The notes: a model not told the origin generated them from the letters alone. A DNA stretch of 38,768 bases from Alphaproteobacteria bacterium (GCA_030430715.1 JAUIJZ010000022.1:1-38768), one strand, 5' to 3'; positions 24,431 through 33,665 are shown, counted from the first letter of the stretch. Numbers and translations: made by a program.

Positions 24431-25711
24431 TCACCGCAAAGCGTTCGGCAGAGCGAGCGAAAGCTGCGGCACAAACGTGACCGCAACCAGCGACACCAAC
24501 AGCGCGAGATAGAACGGCCAGATCGTCCGCACCGTCTGCTCCACGGGCACTTCTCCGACAGCTGAGCCGACGAACAGCACCGACCCCACCGGCGGCGTCA
24601 CCAAGCCGATGCCCAGGTTCAGCAGCATGATGATGCCGAAATGCACCGGATCGACACCGACGCTCTGCGCCACCGGCAACAGAATCGGCGTGGTGATGAC
24701 GATCAGCGGCCCCATATCCATCACCGCGCCAAGCACCAGCAGCGTCACATTGATGATCAGCAGCACCAGGATCGGATTGTCCGTCGCCGCTGTGATGAGC
24801 GCGGCAAGCTGGGCGGGTGCTTCAAGGATGGCGAGCGCGTAGCTGAAGGCGGTGGCGGCGCCGATTATCAGCAGAACCATCGCCGTGATCCGCACGCTCT
24901 GCATCGCCGCTTGAGCGAAACGCCGCCAGCCGAGGCTGCGATAGACAAACGCGCCGACAAAAATCGTGTAAACCACAGCGACTGCGGAAGATTCCGTCGC
25001 GGTAAAAATACCGCTCAGAATGCCGCCCATAATGATTACAGCCGCCATCAAACCGGGAAGCGCGAACACGATCGCGCGCGCAAACGCGCCCCAGCCCGGA
25101 AACTCGCCACGCGGATAATTGCGCCGCGCCGCAACTAGCCACGCGACCAGCGCCAAAAACGCGGCTGTCAGCAATCCGGGCACGATGCCGGCAAGGAATA
25201 GATCGCCGATCGACACACCCAAGCCCGTGGCGGCCGAATAGATGATCATGTTGTGCGATGGCGGGATCAGCAGCCCGACGATGGCTGACGTCACCGTGAC
25301 GTTGACGGCGTAGTCGCCGTGATAGCCCTTCTCTTTCATGAGCGGCATCAGCGCCGAGCCCATCGCCGAAGCGCTGGCGATAGCCGAGCCGGATACGGCG
25401 CCGAACAAAGTGGATGCGCCCACCGTGACGGGACCAAGCCCGCCACGCGAACGGCCAAACGCAGCTTCCGCCACGCGCACCAAACGCTCGGCGATGCCGG
25501 AGCGGTACATAAGATCGCCAGCGAAAATGAAGAACGGAATCGCCATCAGCGAAAACACGCTCACGCCGGCCGCAAGCCGCTGGAACACCACGACCAGCGG
25601 AATGTCGAGCGCGAAGAAAGTAGCCATCGCCGCGCCAAGCAGCGAAAACGCGACGGGCACGCCTAACGCCAGCAACACCAGCAGCGTCACCACCAGAACA
25701 ATCAGCTCCAC
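24431..25711 (-). CDS. TRAP transporter large permease (DctM type)
   Basis: The 12-helix, 426-residue permease subunit of a tripartite ATP-independent periplasmic transporter, which imports organic acids with Na+. Family motifs are VPVAFSLLGAA, FAGDLMYRSGIAERLV, GASTLFGAVSGSAIASASAMG, IPPSHNMIIYS, GIFTATESSAVAV and GLVTPPVGSVLFVG. It overlaps the small permease gene upstream by 10 bp, so both are translated together. The substrate cannot be inferred from the sequence; the upstream secreted esterase hints that it may be a released acid. Confidence 0.95.
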   Translation of the reverse strand: MELIVLVVTLLVLLALGVPVAFSLLGAAMATFFALDIPLVVVFQRLAAGVSVFSLMAIPFFIFAGDLMYRSGIAERLVRVAEAAFGRSRGGLGPVTVGASTLFGAVSGSAIASASAMGSALMPLMKEKGYHGDYAVNVTVTSAIVGLLIPPSHNMIIYSAATGLGVSIGDLFLAGIVPGLLTAAFLALVAWLVAARRNYPRGEFPGWGAFARAIVFALPGLMAAVIIMGGILSGIFTATESSAVAVVYTIFVGAFVYRSLGWRRFAQAAMQSVRITAMVLLIIGAATAFSYALAILEAPAQLAALITAATDNPILVLLIINVTLLVLGAVMDMGPLIVITTPILLPVAQSVGVDPVHFGIIMLLNLGIGLVTPPVGSVLFVGSAVGEVPVEQTVRTIWPFYLALLVSLVAVTFVPQLSLALPNALR

Positions 25712-26211
25712 TGGGCATCCCCTTCGCCAGCTTCCGTCCCGCTCGTGAAATGCTCCAGCACGCGCTCAAGCGCGAACAGAACAATCAACGCGCCGGCGAT
25801 CGGCAATCCCAAATAGGCGAGCCCACGCGGAAGTCCGAGTGACGGAATCACATGCTCCCACGTGCGCGCCACCAACTCGCCGCCCCACACCAGCATGGCG
25901 AGGCCGCACGCCGCGACAACAAGATCGGCGCCGATCAACATAATTTTTTGCAGCACCTTCGGCGCGGCGCGCTGCAGCGCCACGATGCGAATGTGAAAGC
26001 CTTCGCGCACGCCCGCCGCGGCGGCGAGCGAAACGAACCAGATCATCAGCGTCAGCGACGCCTGCTCAGACCAGGACGGGCTTGAATTCAGCACATAGCG
26101 CCCGAACACCTGCCAACTAATGATCGCGGTCATGGCCAGGAGCCCGGCCGCGGCCACCCAAATCAAGGCGGTGCTCGCCGCCTTTGTTATGCGCGTCAAA
26201 ACGCTGATCAT
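25702..26211 (-). CDS. TRAP transporter small permease (DctQ type)
   Basis: The 4-helix small membrane subunit, 169 residues. The classic DctQ pattern is visible: ISWQVFGRYVLNSSPSWSEQ, then LMIWFVSLAAAAGVREGFHIRI, and later GLPRGLAYLGLPIAGALIVL. The start codon overlaps the stop of the substrate-binding protein gene in ATGA, and its end overlaps the large permease gene. Confidence 0.93.
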   Translation of the reverse strand: MISVLTRITKAASTALIWVAAAGLLAMTAIISWQVFGRYVLNSSPSWSEQASLTLMIWFVSLAAAAGVREGFHIRIVALQRAAPKVLQKIMLIGADLVVAACGLAMLVWGGELVARTWEHVIPSLGLPRGLAYLGLPIAGALIVLFALERVLEHFTSGTEAGEGDAQWS

Positions 26212-27206
26212 GCGACGTCCATGTTCTCGATAGCGCGCAACACCCGGACTTGCTCGGGCGTAACGACAAAGCGATTCCAGATCGGGCGCATCAGCGAAGC
26301 AAACGCTTCACGATCCGCAACCTCATTCACCTCAACGCCTGCGGCCAGAATTCGCTCACGCGAGGCGGCAACGCGCGCATCCCAAAGCTCGCGCATGTAA
26401 GGCACGGAATCTTTCGCAGCCTGGCGCACGATCTCGCGATCTTCATTCGACAACCGCTCCCAGCGGCTCAGCGACATCACCAATACTTCCGGGCCCATCA
26501 CGTGCTCATCCAGGCTATAATATTGAGCGGCTTCGAAATGCCGGCTCGATTCATAGCTGGGCCAATTGTTTTCAGCGCCGTCGACCACACCCTGCACAAG
26601 CGCCTGATACACTTCATCGTAAGGCATTGGCGTCGCATCGGCGCCGAGCGCACGCACCATCGCGACATAGATGTCGGAATTCTGCACGCGGATCTTGAGG
26701 CCGCGCATGTCCGCCGGCGTGTGTATGGGGTGTTGGGTATTGTAAAATGAGCGCGCGCCTGAATCGTAATAACAAAGGCCGATCAGATTATGCCGGCGCA
26801 GCGAAGCAAGAATGGCCTCGCCAGGCTCACCATCCAACGCCGCGCGCATATGCTGTTGCGAGCGGAATAAAAATGGCAGCGATGTGATCGCCGTCATTGG
26901 CTCAATCGATGTGAGCGGCGCGCTGTTGACGCGCACCATGTCCAACCCGCCAAAGGTAGTGATCTCTAGCGTATCGCGCTCGGCGCCAAGCTGACCGCCG
27001 GAATAGACTTTGATGTCCATTCGGCCGCCGGTGCGTTCGCGCAGCAGCTGCGCCATATATTCGACGGCCAGCACGGTCGGAAAATCGGCCGGCTGACCAT
27101 CGCTGAGGAAGAAGGGGCGGTTTTCGGCGCGGCCGCAACCAGCGATCAACGCCGCCCCGGATACGATTGCGGCGCGCCGCGTCATGGCGTTGCTTATTTG
27201 GGCCAT
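26208..27206 (-). CDS. TRAP transporter substrate-binding protein (DctP type), possible Tat lipoprotein
   Basis: The periplasmic binding subunit of 332 residues. Its leader is MTRRAAIVSGAALIAGC: a twin arginine and a lipobox, so it may be exported folded and anchored by Cys24, whereas many DctP proteins are soluble. Family features include RTGGRMDIKVYSGGQLGAER, ITSLPFLF, PADMRGLKIRVQNSDIYVAM (with the Arg that binds the carboxylate) and YDEVYQALVQGVVDGAENNW. GGGAGG lies 10 bp before the ATG. It is the first of three overlapping TRAP genes and follows the esterase gene by 103 bp on the same strand. Confidence 0.94.
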   Translation of the reverse strand: MAQISNAMTRRAAIVSGAALIAGCGRAENRPFFLSDGQPADFPTVLAVEYMAQLLRERTGGRMDIKVYSGGQLGAERDTLEITTFGGLDMVRVNSAPLTSIEPMTAITSLPFLFRSQQHMRAALDGEPGEAILASLRRHNLIGLCYYDSGARSFYNTQHPIHTPADMRGLKIRVQNSDIYVAMVRALGADATPMPYDEVYQALVQGVVDGAENNWPSYESSRHFEAAQYYSLDEHVMGPEVLVMSLSRWERLSNEDREIVRQAAKDSVPYMRELWDARVAASRERILAAGVEVNEVADREAFASLMRPIWNRFVVTPEQVRVLRAIENMDVA

Positions 27207-27309
27207 TTTCGCCCGACCTCCCTAGGCGCGATTGTACGGCTACGCGCTGTCCCCGAACGCAGTTAGAACACCCGGCGGGAGCGCATCAAGCTTGACTTTG
27301 CAGGCAAAA

Positions 27310-29073
27310 TCAAAACTCGCGGGTTAAGCCCACCAAAACGCGCGCGCTTTCGTGATCGTCCTGAAACTCGCCCGAAGCAACCACCATCAGGCGCGCATTG
27401 GACCACGCGGGGGTCGTGAAGCCAGCTTCCAGCCGTGCATAGCCATCGTCGTCAAAGTCAGGCGCGTTGACGCTCCATATGCCAGGCGTGTTGACCAGCG
27501 AAACGGAAACATCCCCTGCATCGCTATCCAGAGGTTCGACATAAGCGGCGCTGGCGAATGGGGCAAAGCCTTGCCCGCCATAGCGGACCTGGTAGCCGAT
27601 GACCCCTAAGGTGCGCCGCAATTCCTGATCGCCAAACTCAAGTGCAAATGGCGAAGCGCCCGCTTCCGCATAATCGTCGATATCGAGCGATTCATGGCTG
27701 ATTTCGCCGAACAGACCGTGCGAAAGCGGTCCGCCATCACTCAAATCATAAGCGATCCGCACGGCCGCCGCATAACCGAACGCTTCAGTATCGCCCGCTT
27801 CGCTAATGGCGCCGCCATAGATGGCGAAACGGCGCGTCACATCATCGATGTTGAGATAAACGCCGCTCAACCGCCCTGAAACGGAAACGCGCTCGCTGAT
27901 TGGCGCCCCGACAAAACCCGTCAGGCGAAAGCTTTGAACATCGTGCTCCAAGCCAGGCGCATCGCCCTCGCCGGTTTCGAAGGAGAACATCGCACCATAT
28001 GCGCCGCCCTCTCCGGCCGGACGTGTAAGGCCAATCAACACGCCGATGCCATCCGCATCATCGCCCGCCTGACCGGTCAATCCGCCAAACAAGCCGCCAT
28101 GCCCGGCCGCGCGGGCGTCATTCAACGCCGCGCTCGCCACGGCGCGGTCGCCATCCGCTGCGCCGATCAGCGAACGGCCAAAGCTTACGGCGCGATTGGG
28201 CGCATCGAGCACCGACGCGGCATAATCGGCGAAGGCTTGATGGCCGGCGCCCGTCGGGTGAATGGCGTCGCCAAAGAAATAGGTGTCTTCAGCGCCGGGC
28301 GCGACCAGGGTCGCCGTCGTGCAACTGAGCGCACTGCCAACGGTGCAAGCGGGCGACATCGCGTTGGCAAAACCAAACCGCGCCGGATCGGCGACCACGG
28401 CGTCAATGAAGCCGAACGTGTCCAGCACCAGAATGTCGCCGGAACGCGCGGCGACTTCATCATAAAGAACAGTGTTGAATGCGTTGACCAGGAGATCGAA
28501 ATTTTGCCGGGCGGCAGGGCTCGAAAGCGCGCCGAGCGGCGTCGCGGAGATGTTCGGCATATTGAGCATGAGGATCAGCCCCGCGCCCGAAAGGCGGTCG
28601 AGCTGTGCGGTCAGCGCTGTCGCTTCCGCTTCGATCGCGGCTTGTGCCGCCGCCTCTCCGCCCGGCGTCAAACCGGCGGCAATGACGAAGACATCGTTGG
28701 GGCCGCCTTGCAACACAACGAGATCGCGCGCGCCCGGCGTGCTTGCCGCGAGAAACGCGTCCACTTGCTGCGTTACGTAAAGCCCTGCACCAAGGCGCGG
28801 CGACGTTACGCCAACCCCGCCCGCGCCATAGATCCACGCATCCGCATTCGGCGGCAGCCCAAGCGGCACAGCGGGCAGCGTTGATGATCCATATTGCTGC
28901 GCCAGCAATTGCGTCGCGACGAGATCGGGATTGGTCGTAAACCGCGCGCCATAGGTTCCCGCATCGGTCAGACTGTCGCCAAACACCACAACGCGATTGA
29001 AATCGTCCAGACCCTGCGCGAAGGCCGAACCGCAAACGGTCGACGCCAAAGCCGCGAGCATAATTGCACGCAT
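27310..29073 (-). CDS. Autotransporter GDSL esterase/lipase (EstA-like)
   Basis: A 587-residue type V secreted hydrolase. Signal peptide with cleavage after AFA (residue 19). The passenger is an SGNH/GDSL domain: block I FGDSLTDAG with Ser34, block II Gly in IYGAGGVG, block III GGPND (123-127), block V DAIHP with Asp269 and His272. Residues from about 300 form a 12-strand autotransporter barrel that ends in Phe (VLVGLTREF), the normal signal for barrel assembly. The enzyme would be displayed on the cell surface and cleave esters or lipids outside. GGGAGG precedes the ATG. It is 103 bp upstream of a TRAP transporter in the same direction, perhaps co-expressed. Confidence 0.93.
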   Translation of the reverse strand: MRAIMLAALASTVCGSAFAQGLDDFNRVVVFGDSLTDAGTYGARFTTNPDLVATQLLAQQYGSSTLPAVPLGLPPNADAWIYGAGGVGVTSPRLGAGLYVTQQVDAFLAASTPGARDLVVLQGGPNDVFVIAAGLTPGGEAAAQAAIEAEATALTAQLDRLSGAGLILMLNMPNISATPLGALSSPAARQNFDLLVNAFNTVLYDEVAARSGDILVLDTFGFIDAVVADPARFGFANAMSPACTVGSALSCTTATLVAPGAEDTYFFGDAIHPTGAGHQAFADYAASVLDAPNRAVSFGRSLIGAADGDRAVASAALNDARAAGHGGLFGGLTGQAGDDADGIGVLIGLTRPAGEGGAYGAMFSFETGEGDAPGLEHDVQSFRLTGFVGAPISERVSVSGRLSGVYLNIDDVTRRFAIYGGAISEAGDTEAFGYAAAVRIAYDLSDGGPLSHGLFGEISHESLDIDDYAEAGASPFALEFGDQELRRTLGVIGYQVRYGGQGFAPFASAAYVEPLDSDAGDVSVSLVNTPGIWSVNAPDFDDDGYARLEAGFTTPAWSNARLMVVASGEFQDDHESARVLVGLTREF

Positions 29074-29186
29074 CGCCCATCCTCCCTGCTTTTGTGCGCT
29101 CGGCGCATAGCGCGCGAACGGGCGGCATCTTTGGCCGCGCAGCTCAATCTAGCTCACAGCAGAGCCGACAGCGCAAGTCATGCGCC

Positions 29187-29534
29187 CTAGCCCGGAGGTT
29201 CGAACAATTCGATCAATTCGCAGCGGCCATCACCGGCAAGGCGCATAAACGCCTGCGAATCCTTGATCACGTCCGCGCGGTCTTCGGCCTGCAAGATCGC
29301 CCAGCCCCCTGCGAGCATCCAATCGCAGCCCGGCTTCTCATCCACGCCGAGGGTTCCATCCTCCAGAGTGACGATAAAGCCATCGCCATCGCGCTTCTTG
29401 AGCGCGCCCGTAGCAATGAGTTTTCCGGCCTTTATTTGCGCATCCATATACTTGCCCATTTGCGCCATGTGCTCGGTGCTGGGCCGCCCGGACATGGGCT
29501 GGGCTGGCTTGTACAGGCTGAGATAACGCGGCAT
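29187..29534 (-). CDS. YCII-related protein, second copy in the sigma factor cluster
   Basis: A 115-residue member of the YCII/DGPF superfamily (PF03795): MPRYLSLYKPAQP, HMAQMGKYMDAQIKAGKLIA, TGALKKRDGDGFIVTLEDGT and GGWAILQAEDRADVI, a ferredoxin-like fold. It lacks the DGPF loop of the copy upstream of the sigma factor. It starts 12 bp after the AHSA1-type gene with GAGGAG before the ATG. The biochemical role of these proteins is unknown. The 113-bp gap to the esterase gene holds no clear terminator. Confidence 0.85.
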   Translation of the reverse strand: MPRYLSLYKPAQPMSGRPSTEHMAQMGKYMDAQIKAGKLIATGALKKRDGDGFIVTLEDGTLGVDEKPGCDWMLAGGWAILQAEDRADVIKDSQAFMRLAGDGRCELIELFEPPG

Positions 29535-29546
29535 CTGTTCGTCTCC

Positions 29547-30008
29547 TCAAATCGTCTTGGCCAGCGCTTCCATCTGATGCGCGGTTTGGGTCCAGCCTTC
29601 CTTGAAGCCCATCTGTTCGTGTTGCGCCTTGGTCTCGGCGCTCCAATGGCGCGCGACGGCGCGATACCGCGTCTTGCCTGCGCCGGCATCTTCGAACGTG
29701 ATTTCGGCGATCATGAACGGGCCTTGCGGCCGGAAGTCCTGATTGACCGCATCGGTGGTCACGAGCCGCTTGTTCGGCTCAACCGCGAGGAAGATGCCGC
29801 TGTTCGGGAATTCCTGCCCCTCGGGCGAAGCCATCACGAAATTGAACCGCCCGCCCGCGCGCACATCGATATCGACGCTTTTGATCGTCCAGGGCTTTGG
29901 CGCGAACCATTGCTGCAACAATTTCGGATCGGTGTAGCAGCGATACAGCTTTTCCTTCGGCGCATCGAGCACGAGATCGATGGCTAGTTCGTGAGCCTCT
30001 TCCGTCAT
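29547..30008 (-). CDS. SRPBCC / AHSA1-type protein
   Basis: A 153-residue protein of the START-like SRPBCC fold, AHSA1 group: LAIDLVLDAPKEKLYRCYTD, LLQQWFAPKPWT, GGRFNFVMASPEG and a C-terminal GFKEGWTQTAHQMEALAKT helix. These proteins hold hydrophobic ligands or act as co-chaperones; proteins of this type are frequent partners of ECF42 sigma factors. AGGAGAG precedes the ATG. It follows the sigma factor gene by 63 bp. Confidence 0.9.
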   Translation of the reverse strand: MTEEAHELAIDLVLDAPKEKLYRCYTDPKLLQQWFAPKPWTIKSVDIDVRAGGRFNFVMASPEGQEFPNSGIFLAVEPNKRLVTTDAVNQDFRPQGPFMIAEITFEDAGAGKTRYRAVARHWSAETKAQHEQMGFKEGWTQTAHQMEALAKTI

Positions 30009-30071
30009 CTTGGTCTCTCCTGTTCGTGCTCAAAGGACGGTTGCGGCCATGACGATCCGACAAGGGCCGCT

Positions 30072-31319
30072 TTATTTTTTCGGCGCGCTTAGCTGGTCCA
30101 GATGACGCCGGATATGCGCCGCCTCAGCGGGCGTATTGGCAAGCGCGATCGCCTTGTTGAACGCTTCGCGCGCCTCAGCGTTGCGGCCGAGCTGCATTAG
30201 AAAATTCCCGCGTGCGCCGTGAAAATAGAAATAAGCGCTTAGCCGCTCCGTGAGCGGCGCGATCAAATCGAGCGCGGCCTCCGCTCCGTACGCCTTGGAT
30301 ACCGCGACAGCGCGATTGAGCGTGATCACGGGAGAAGGCGTCTCTTGCTCCAACGCCGCGTAAAGCAGATTGATCTGCGCCCAATCTGTATCCTCGGGCG
30401 TCTCCGCACGCGCATGCATCGCCGCGATCGCCGCTTGGATTTGATACGGGCCACGCGTGCGATGGCGGATTGCCTTATCGATCAGCGCCAGCCCTTCAGC
30501 GATCATCACCCGGTTCCAAAGCCTACGATCCTGCTCATCAAGCAGCACGATCTCGCCCGCCGCATCATGCCGCGCCGCGGCGCGCGCATGCTGCAACAGC
30601 ATCAGCGCGAGCAGGCCCATGATTTCGGGCTCGGATGGGAAAAGTTGCAGTAGAATCCGCGTCAGCCGGATGGCTTCATCGCAGAGCGAACCGCGCGCAT
30701 CCGTCTCGCCGCCCGGTCCCGTGTAGCCCTCGTTAAACACGAGATAGAGCATCGCCGCGACGGCGGCCAAACGCTCGGCGCGCTCGACAGCGCCCGGCGT
30801 TTCGAACGCAACGCCAGCCGCCGCGATCTTCGCCTTGGCGCGCGTGATGCGCTGCTCCATGGCGCTTTCGCCGACCAAAAACGCACGCGCGATGCGCGGC
30901 ACGGAGAGGCCCGAAACGATCCGCAACGCCAGCGCGATCTGCTGCGTGCTCGGCAAGTCGGGATGACAGCAAATAAACATGAGACGCAAAACGTCGTCGC
31001 GATAATCGCCCTCATCGAGCGCCGTAACCGCCGCGCCTTCGGCGTCGCCCAAATCCGAAAGCTGATCTTCTTCGGGCAATGATGTGAGCCGGCTTTTCTT
31101 CCGCACCGCATCGATGGCGGCGTTGCGCCCAACCATGATCAGCCATGCAGCGGGATCGCGCGGCGGACCGTTCTTCGGCCAATTCTTCAACGCGCGCAGG
31201 CACGCATCCTGAAACGCTTCCTCTGCTGTATCGAGGTCGCGGAAATAACGCAGCAATGCACCCATGGCCTGCGGGCGGGCCGCATTGATGGCGGGCTCGA
31301 TCCAGCCGAGTTCGCTCAT
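30072..31319 (-). CDS. ECF sigma factor with C-terminal extension (ECF42 type)
   Basis: A 415-residue alternative sigma factor. Region 2 covers about residues 10-80 (MGALLRYFRDLDTAEEAFQD, AWLIMVGRNAAIDAVRKK), region 4 about 110-170 (LALRIVSGLSVPRIARAFLV, AMEQRITRAKAKI). The 230-residue C-terminal extension is helical (LYLVFNEGYTGPGG, AEGLALIDKAIRHRTRGPYQ, AVSKAYGAEAALDLIAPL, NAEAREAFNKAIALA) and matches the TPR-like/DUF6596 domain that replaces an anti-sigma factor in the ECF42 group. Its start overlaps the stop of the DGPF gene by one base (TGATG), so the two are coupled. No anti-sigma gene is present, as is usual for this group. Confidence 0.92.
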   Translation of the reverse strand: MSELGWIEPAINAARPQAMGALLRYFRDLDTAEEAFQDACLRALKNWPKNGPPRDPAAWLIMVGRNAAIDAVRKKSRLTSLPEEDQLSDLGDAEGAAVTALDEGDYRDDVLRLMFICCHPDLPSTQQIALALRIVSGLSVPRIARAFLVGESAMEQRITRAKAKIAAAGVAFETPGAVERAERLAAVAAMLYLVFNEGYTGPGGETDARGSLCDEAIRLTRILLQLFPSEPEIMGLLALMLLQHARAAARHDAAGEIVLLDEQDRRLWNRVMIAEGLALIDKAIRHRTRGPYQIQAAIAAMHARAETPEDTDWAQINLLYAALEQETPSPVITLNRAVAVSKAYGAEAALDLIAPLTERLSAYFYFHGARGNFLMQLGRNAEAREAFNKAIALANTPAEAAHIRRHLDQLSAPKK

Positions 31320-31675
31320 CAGGCGCCGGGATTGTAGAGCATGATCGGACGCAGCTCATATGCGCCGCCCGGATTGGCCGCCGTGAGCTCACGCGCAAAA
31401 GCAAGCCCCTCTTCCAGCCCCGACACATCGATGATGTAAAAGCCGAGCAATTGCTCCTTGGTCTCCGCATAGGGGCCGTCGAGCACGACATCGTCCTTCT
31501 TGCGCAGCGTCGTCGCTGCGCTGGTGGGCAGCAGCCGCAAGGACGGTTTCAGCTTGCCGGCCTTCTCCCACTTCTCATGCACGACATTGAGCTTAGCCAT
31601 GACGGCATCGTCCTGCTCCTTGGTCCAGGAGAAGACTTCCGCTTCGTTGTTGTAGCAGAGCAGGGCGTAGAGCAT
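31319..31675 (-). CDS. DGPF/YCII-domain protein paired with the sigma factor
   Basis: A 118-residue YCII-fold protein with the motif VVLDGPYAETKEQLLGFYII, the DGPF signature of proteins encoded beside ECF42 sigma factors. The N-terminus is LYALLCYNNEAEVFSWT. The ATG at 31675 has GAGG 7 bp upstream; a frame extending 21 codons further lacks similarity. It is the first gene of a four-gene cluster. Established knowledge is that such genes are targets or partners of the neighbouring sigma factor; the molecular role is unknown. Confidence 0.9.
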   Translation of the reverse strand: MLYALLCYNNEAEVFSWTKEQDDAVMAKLNVVHEKWEKAGKLKPSLRLLPTSAATTLRKKDDVVLDGPYAETKEQLLGFYIIDVSGLEEGLAFARELTAANPGGAYELRPIMLYNPGA

Positions 31676-31760
31676 GGACGGGCCTCTTTCGGACTGAGGA
31701 CGCACGGATAGGCCCTGCGCCGACATGGCGTCGAGCAATTTTGCAGGCTATGCCGCCTTG

Positions 31761-32519
31761 ATGCCCTGGCGCTCCACCTATTCCGGCCCGGAACCTCAAC
31801 GCGTGAACAAATGGCTCGCGTCCGAGGGCGTATGCTCACGGCGCGAGGCCGAGGCGCTGATCGCCAAGGGGCTAGTAACGATTGACGGCGAACGTGTGGA
31901 CGATCCCGGCCGCAAGATCGCGCCCGGCCAGACCATCGAGGTCGGCGAAGCACGCACGCGCCCGCAGATCAGCGCGGTCGTGAACAAGCCCATCGGCTTC
32001 GTTTCAGCGCAGCCCGAAGGCGATCAAGTGCCGGCCGCGCGTCTGCTCACGCGCGCAAATCTCATCGGCCCGCCACGCAACCTGCCGACCAAGCGCACGC
32101 GGCTCGCGCCGCTCGGACGGCTCGACCAGGATTCGCGTGGATTGCTGCTGCTGAGCGAAGACGGCGTGCTGGCCAAGGCCGTGATCGGACCGGAATCCAA
32201 ACTCGACAAAGAATATAACGTCACCGTCGAGGGCCACATCGACGACAAAAAATTGGCTTTGCTCCGTCACGGCCTCGCACTTGACGGGCGTCAGCTCAGG
32301 CCGGCCAAGGTCAGCATCATCGCGCCACAGACCTTGCGCTTCGTGCTGATCGAAGGACGCAACCGGCAAATCCGCCGCATGTGTGAAGCGGTTAGCCTCA
32401 TTGTGACGGATTTGCTGCGTGTGCGCATCGGCCCGCTTGAGTTGAGCGACGTGCCGGAAGGCAAATGGCGCATGCTGACCAGCGAGGAGCGCGACGCTCT
32501 CATTCGCGAAAGCAAATAG
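31761..32519 (+). CDS. rRNA pseudouridine synthase, RsuA/RluB/RluF family
   Basis: Converts a uridine of ribosomal RNA to pseudouridine. It has an N-terminal S4 RNA-binding domain (RVNKWLASEGVCSRREAEAL, IAKGLVTIDG) and the catalytic domain with VVNKPIGFVSA and the active-site motif GRLDQDSRGLLLLSEDG, whose Asp is the nucleophile, followed by LDKEYNVTVEG and EGRNRQIRRMCEAV. About 252 residues, normal for the family. The Leu-rich middle and the Gln in QDSRG resemble RluF. The start is unsure: ATG 31761 or ATG 31725, neither with a strong ribosome binding site. It is divergent from the sigma-factor cluster. Confidence 0.92.
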   Translation: MPWRSTYSGPEPQRVNKWLASEGVCSRREAEALIAKGLVTIDGERVDDPGRKIAPGQTIEVGEARTRPQISAVVNKPIGFVSAQPEGDQVPAARLLTRANLIGPPRNLPTKRTRLAPLGRLDQDSRGLLLLSEDGVLAKAVIGPESKLDKEYNVTVEGHIDDKKLALLRHGLALDGRQLRPAKVSIIAPQTLRFVLIEGRNRQIRRMCEAVSLIVTDLLRVRIGPLELSDVPEGKWRMLTSEERDALIRESK

Positions 32520-32590
32520 CGTGAGACTCGCTCTGACAAACTTTCGCGACCCCCATTTCCTATAGCCGCCGCAAATCGAGGAGACTTGGC

Positions 32591-33664
32591 ATGAAGAAAA
32601 TCGCAGCGTCGATGAGCGCCCTTGCTGTGGCTATGATCGCGGGCGTCGCGCTGGCGCAACCAACGCCGCAGCCGCGCGCCTATTATGTCGGCAATGAGGG
32701 CGTGGGGTTGCCGGTTGCGCCACAGGAGAACGGCGAAAGCGCCTTTGCCCCGGCCAGCGACAACGTGCGCGTGTTTGGCGGCCTCTACAGCGTTGAAAGC
32801 TGCACCTACGATGCGCAACGTGGCGTCATTGTCGCCCCATCGCGCGGCGTCGGTCAGAACGTCCGCGGCAACGATGCGTGGATCACGCTCATCAATCACG
32901 ATGGCAGCGTGCACACGCCGCGCTGGATCGGCATCCAAAATCCAGGCGCGCAGCGCGATACGATGACGCCGCCGTTGGTGCTGAATGAGCCGTTCGGCAG
33001 CGCCATTCACAATGGCCAGCTTTATCTCGCCGATCGCGACGGCGGCGAGGCCGATCCCGCCAATCCCGGCCAAAACACGCCAAGCGTCGCGGTCATTCGC
33101 GTGTTCGACCTGGCAACCGGCCAGCCTGTGCGCAGCATTCCCGTGCCCGGCTCGGAATGGCTGAACGACATTGCCGTCACGGCCGACGGCACGATCTACG
33201 CAACGAACACCATCCCCAACGGCCAAGTGACGAACGAAGCCGGCGCGGTCTGGCGCATTGGGCGCAACGGCCAAACGGCCATCTTCGTGGAGGGCGCGCC
33301 CGTCAACCGGCCGAACGGCGTGGAAATCGACGGCGACGGCAATATCGTCGTCGTCAATATGGGCAATCCCGACGTCATCACGTTCGCGCCTAACGGGTCG
33401 GTCGTGCGCACGCAGCAAGCCGCGCAAGCCGGCAGCGACGGCTTGGTGATCATGCCAGACGGCGTGAAATTCGTATCGAGCGTTACGCAAGGCGGCGTTT
33501 CCATGATCCCGCCGGACGGGCCCGCGCGCCTGATCGCCGAGAACATCCCCAGCGCCGCTTCCATGTGCTACGATTCCGGCGCCAACCAGCTTGTGATCCC
33601 GATCAATTCGCACAACGGCTTGGCGTTTGTTTCGCTCGACGGCATCTGGTCGCCCCAGCGTTAA
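32591..33664 (+). CDS. Exported SMP-30/NHL-type beta-propeller protein
   Basis: A 357-residue periplasmic protein with a signal peptide cleaved after ALA (residue 22). The body follows the six-bladed propeller pattern of the SMP-30/gluconolactonase/LRE family: LNEPFGSAIHNGQLYLADRD, WLNDIAVTADGTIYATNT, PNGVEIDGDGNIVVVNMGNP, GSDGLVIMPDGVKFVSSV. It might be a lactonase or a binding protein; the metal-ligand residues cannot be fixed by eye. GAGGAGA precedes the ATG. Its stop is 1 bp from the stop of the convergent DUF4105 gene. Confidence 0.82.
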   Translation: MKKIAASMSALAVAMIAGVALAQPTPQPRAYYVGNEGVGLPVAPQENGESAFAPASDNVRVFGGLYSVESCTYDAQRGVIVAPSRGVGQNVRGNDAWITLINHDGSVHTPRWIGIQNPGAQRDTMTPPLVLNEPFGSAIHNGQLYLADRDGGEADPANPGQNTPSVAVIRVFDLATGQPVRSIPVPGSEWLNDIAVTADGTIYATNTIPNGQVTNEAGAVWRIGRNGQTAIFVEGAPVNRPNGVEIDGDGNIVVVNMGNPDVITFAPNGSVVRTQQAAQAGSDGLVIMPDGVKFVSSVTQGGVSMIPPDGPARLIAENIPSAASMCYDSGANQLVIPINSHNGLAFVSLDGIWSPQR

Positions 33665-33665
33665 G

